Source of the DNA: Hyphomicrobiales bacterium
GTDB lineage: Bacteria > Pseudomonadota > Alphaproteobacteria > Rhizobiales > Xanthobacteraceae
DNA length: 8,952 nucleotides
NCBI GenBank assembly: GCA_016210825.1
Contig: JACQTM010000251.1
Coordinates: 1 to 8,952 of the forward strand
Direction of reading: 5' to 3'
Made by a program: the position numbers and the translations under genes. The notes beneath the pieces are model-generated. The model ran no database searches. It was not told the origin of the DNA and worked only from the letters and a program-made list of their open reading frames with translations. Positions 7,948 to 8,952 of the stretch are shown piece after piece; positions within the stretch are counted from its first letter, which is position 1, and every line of letters begins with the position of its first letter.

Positions 7948-7963
7948 GTCAATTCGTGGTTAA
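7948..7963 (-). promoter_or_regulatory. CtrA-box-like site upstream of cpaB
   Basis: The minus strand reads TTAACC-ACGAA-TTGAC, one mismatch from the CtrA consensus TTAACC-N5-TTAAC (also written TTAA-N7-TTAA) of Caulobacter and other alphaproteobacteria. It lies 69 bases upstream of the preferred cpaB start in an otherwise gene-free spacer. The TTGACC half could also serve as a -35 element, but no clear -10 is seen at the right spacing. A second TTAAC half-site occurs about 24 bases further upstream (7983-7987). CtrA is known to control the pilA gene in Caulobacter; its use here is inferred. Confidence 0.4.
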
Positions 7964-8036
7964 TGAGCGGTATCCAAATCGAGTTAATATTGTATTGCCG
8001 GAACGCGCGGCCACGCCTGGCTTCCCTCCCGGGCGA

Positions 8037-8540
8037 CTACATTCCGAGTGACTTCATCCAGGGGGTGTCGGGATAGACGCAGAGCGCCGCCACGGCGAGT
8101 GCGATACCGTAGGGAACGCCGGCATCGGAGCGATGCAGCCGTTGCGCCCATTCTTGCTGCGCCAACAATGCGGGCAGCGGCACAAGCCGGAACTTAATCA
8201 CGGCAATGGTCAGAATACCGCCGAATAACGAGGCATAAACGAAGTAGTTGAGTAATTGATCGAAGCCGAGCCATAGCGCGGTCGCCGCCGCGAGCTTTGC
8301 GTCGCCGCCGCCGATCCAGCCCCGCGCGAATAAGACGAATGTGACCGCAAGCACGATGAGGGCTGCCCCGAGATGGGACACGATCGCCATTCCCGGCAGC
8401 CCCGTGACAAGTGCCATGACGAAGAAGCCGCCAACGAGCGCAACCGACAAACGATTGGAAATGGTCATGGTCAGGAGGTCGCTCGACGCAGCGAAGGCCA
8501 TCATGGCCGGAAACAGCAGCAATCTGATTGCGTCGGTCAT
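8037..8540 (-). CDS. cpaA: Prepilin peptidase CpaA/TadV (family A24)
   Basis: This inner-membrane aspartyl protease removes the leader peptide of the Flp pilin. With the ATG at 8538-8540 the protein is 167 residues, the usual length of the short CpaA type that lacks the N-terminal methylase domain of PilD. The two catalytic aspartates are visible: D21 in AASSDLLTMTISNRLS and D80 in GWIGGGDAKLAAA (the GxGD motif). Most of the rest is hydrophobic, with probable membrane segments near 7-19, 33-46, 54-72 and about 95-120. The frame stays open upstream to an ATG at 8705, but those 55 extra residues are polar, unlike the family, and cross a strong hairpin, so the shorter start is preferred. It has no convincing Shine-Dalgarno, only a weak GGAC-like stretch. 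Confidence 0.9.
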   Translation of the reverse strand: MTDAIRLLLFPAMMAFAASSDLLTMTISNRLSVALVGGFFVMALVTGLPGMAIVSHLGAALIVLAVTFVLFARGWIGGGDAKLAAATALWLGFDQLLNYFVYASLFGGILTIAVIKFRLVPLPALLAQQEWAQRLHRSDAGVPYGIALAVAALCVYPDTPWMKSLGM

Positions 8541-8729
8541 GGCGTCCGGTACCCATCGCGGCGCCGTGTGATCAAGGCGTGCCGCATGGTCCGCAATGTA
8601 CGCCGCTAGGGTTGCTGTTGTGTTAGCGCGGGCGCCAGATTTGTAAATGCGTCCGCCGGTTGCCCGGCGGACGCCAATAATCCAGCCACGGATCACTTGC
8701 CGCATTCGTTTAGGTTAAAAGCGCCAAAA
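8541..8729. other. Spacer between the pilin gene and cpaA
   Basis: This 189-base region separates the pilin stop from the preferred cpaA start. It contains the GCAA-tetraloop hairpin listed separately and a TTTTAACC stretch just after the pilin gene that resembles a CtrA half-site only. No promoter hexamers of good quality were recognised. One minus-strand frame is open and runs in frame into cpaA. Confidence 0.5.
8649..8674 (-). terminator. GC-rich hairpin after the pilin gene: candidate partial terminator or mRNA stabiliser
   Basis: A perfect 11-bp inverted repeat (GCGTCCGCCGG / CCGGCGGACGC) encloses four bases that read GCAA on the minus strand, a stable GNRA tetraloop. It starts 55 bases downstream of the pilin stop codon. 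On the minus strand the stem is followed by ATTTACAAATC, AT-rich but without a proper T-run, so termination would be weak or partial. Such an element would allow much more pilin mRNA than machinery mRNA. It could instead be an interspersed repeat; that cannot be judged from one copy. Confidence 0.6.
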
Positions 8730-8891
8730 TTATTTCAGGTTGTTCTGAACCGCCGTAAAAGTCGTTATCAGCTTAGAGCCAACGCCCTGCACGATGGTGA
8801 TGATGGCAACCGAGATGCCGGCGGCGATGAGGCCATATTCAATGGCGGTCGCGCCGGAATCGTCACGCAGGAAGCTCTTGATACTGGACAT
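8730..8891 (-). CDS. flp: Flp/Fap-type pilin subunit
   Basis: This 53-residue gene encodes the major structural subunit of the Tad pilus; the Caulobacter counterpart is called pilA. The short leader MSSIKSFLRDDSG ends in glycine and is followed by ATAIEYGLIAA, the Flp-motif with adjacent Glu and Tyr at mature positions +5 and +6. CpaA would be expected to cut after G13, leaving a mature subunit of 40 residues. One hydrophobic helix (about 20-36) provides membrane anchoring and the filament core. The C-terminus is short and polar (TAVQNNLK). The start is secure: AGGAG lies 8 bases upstream (8900-8904). It lies first in the cluster, upstream of cpaA, and is probably the most strongly expressed gene. 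Only one pilin copy is seen in the window. Confidence 0.95.
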   Translation of the reverse strand: MSSIKSFLRDDSGATAIEYGLIAAGISVAIITIVQGVGSKLITTFTAVQNNLK

Positions 8892-8899
8892 CGTTGACT

Positions 8900-8904
8900 C
8901 TCCT
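8900..8904 (-). promoter_or_regulatory. Shine-Dalgarno of the pilin gene
   Basis: AGGAG on the minus strand, 8 bases before the pilin ATG, is among the best ribosome sites in the window, as expected for an abundant structural protein. The remaining upstream bases to the window end show no clear promoter hexamers or complete CtrA box, so the promoter probably lies beyond the window. Confidence 0.7.
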
Positions 8905-8952
8905 GATTGTACGTTGACGGAATTGTCGGAAGCGGGCGAAGAACTACCGGGC

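Larger units (their letters stand above)
7879..8036. other. Spacer between cpaA and cpaB
   Basis: This 158-base region is the second longest gap in the cluster. It holds the CtrA-like site and the 7-bp hairpin listed separately. Its middle is AT-rich (a TACAAT-like hexamer near 7988-7993 on the minus strand, without a matching -35) compared with the flanking genes. A secondary promoter for cpaB onwards is plausible but not demonstrated. Confidence 0.45.

Noticed and set aside
1..8952. Mobile elements, CRISPR repeats, tRNA or rRNA genes
   Set aside because: No transposase-like frame, no regularly spaced repeats and no RNA-gene-like sequence was recognised; the window is filled by pilus genes with short spacers.

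Overview
The window is almost entirely one operon-like block of nine genes, all on the minus strand. It encodes the core machinery of a Tad/Flp (type IVc) pilus. In transcription order, from high to low coordinates, the genes are: Flp pilin, cpaA (prepilin peptidase), cpaB, cpaC (secretin), cpaD (lipoprotein), cpaE (MinD/ParA-like ATPase), cpaF/tadA (motor ATPase), tadB and tadC (inner-membrane platform). This is the classical pilA-cpaABCDEF-tadBC order known from Caulobacter and the rhizobia. Gene order, protein style and Cpa-type naming features point to an alphaproteobacterium, most likely of the order Hyphomicrobiales (Rhizobiales). The genus cannot be fixed from the sequence alone.

Region by region: positions 8892-8952 are the pilin leader with a strong Shine-Dalgarno; no convincing promoter is seen in the 61 bases available. 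The small pilin gene (8730-8891) is followed by a 189-base spacer with a perfect 11-bp GC-rich hairpin closed by a GCAA tetraloop. It is a good candidate for a partial terminator or mRNA stabiliser separating high pilin expression from the machinery genes. cpaA (8037-8540) is followed by a second spacer (7879-8036), which holds a CtrA-box-like sequence and a 7-bp hairpin ahead of cpaB. From cpaB to tadC (7878 down to 30) the genes are tightly packed, with gaps of 7-26 bases and one ATGA overlap (cpaD/cpaE), consistent with one transcript. The last 29 bases of the window (1-29) hold no recognisable gene start. The tadD/tadE/tadG-type genes usually found nearby are not in the window.

How the parts fit together (family knowledge): CpaA cleaves the pilin leader at the inner membrane. 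TadB and TadC form the platform that CpaF drives by ATP hydrolysis to polymerise pilin. CpaE helps place the machinery in the cell. CpaC forms the outer-membrane gate with the lipoprotein CpaD, and CpaB is a periplasmic SAF-domain partner. The product is an adhesive pilus used for surface attachment.

I looked for a previously undescribed system and do not see one: every long reading frame on the plus strand is explained as a shadow of a minus-strand gene. The points worth a second look are the two intergenic regions, a TTG start in cpaF, a cysteine pair in the secretin, and some start-site choices.
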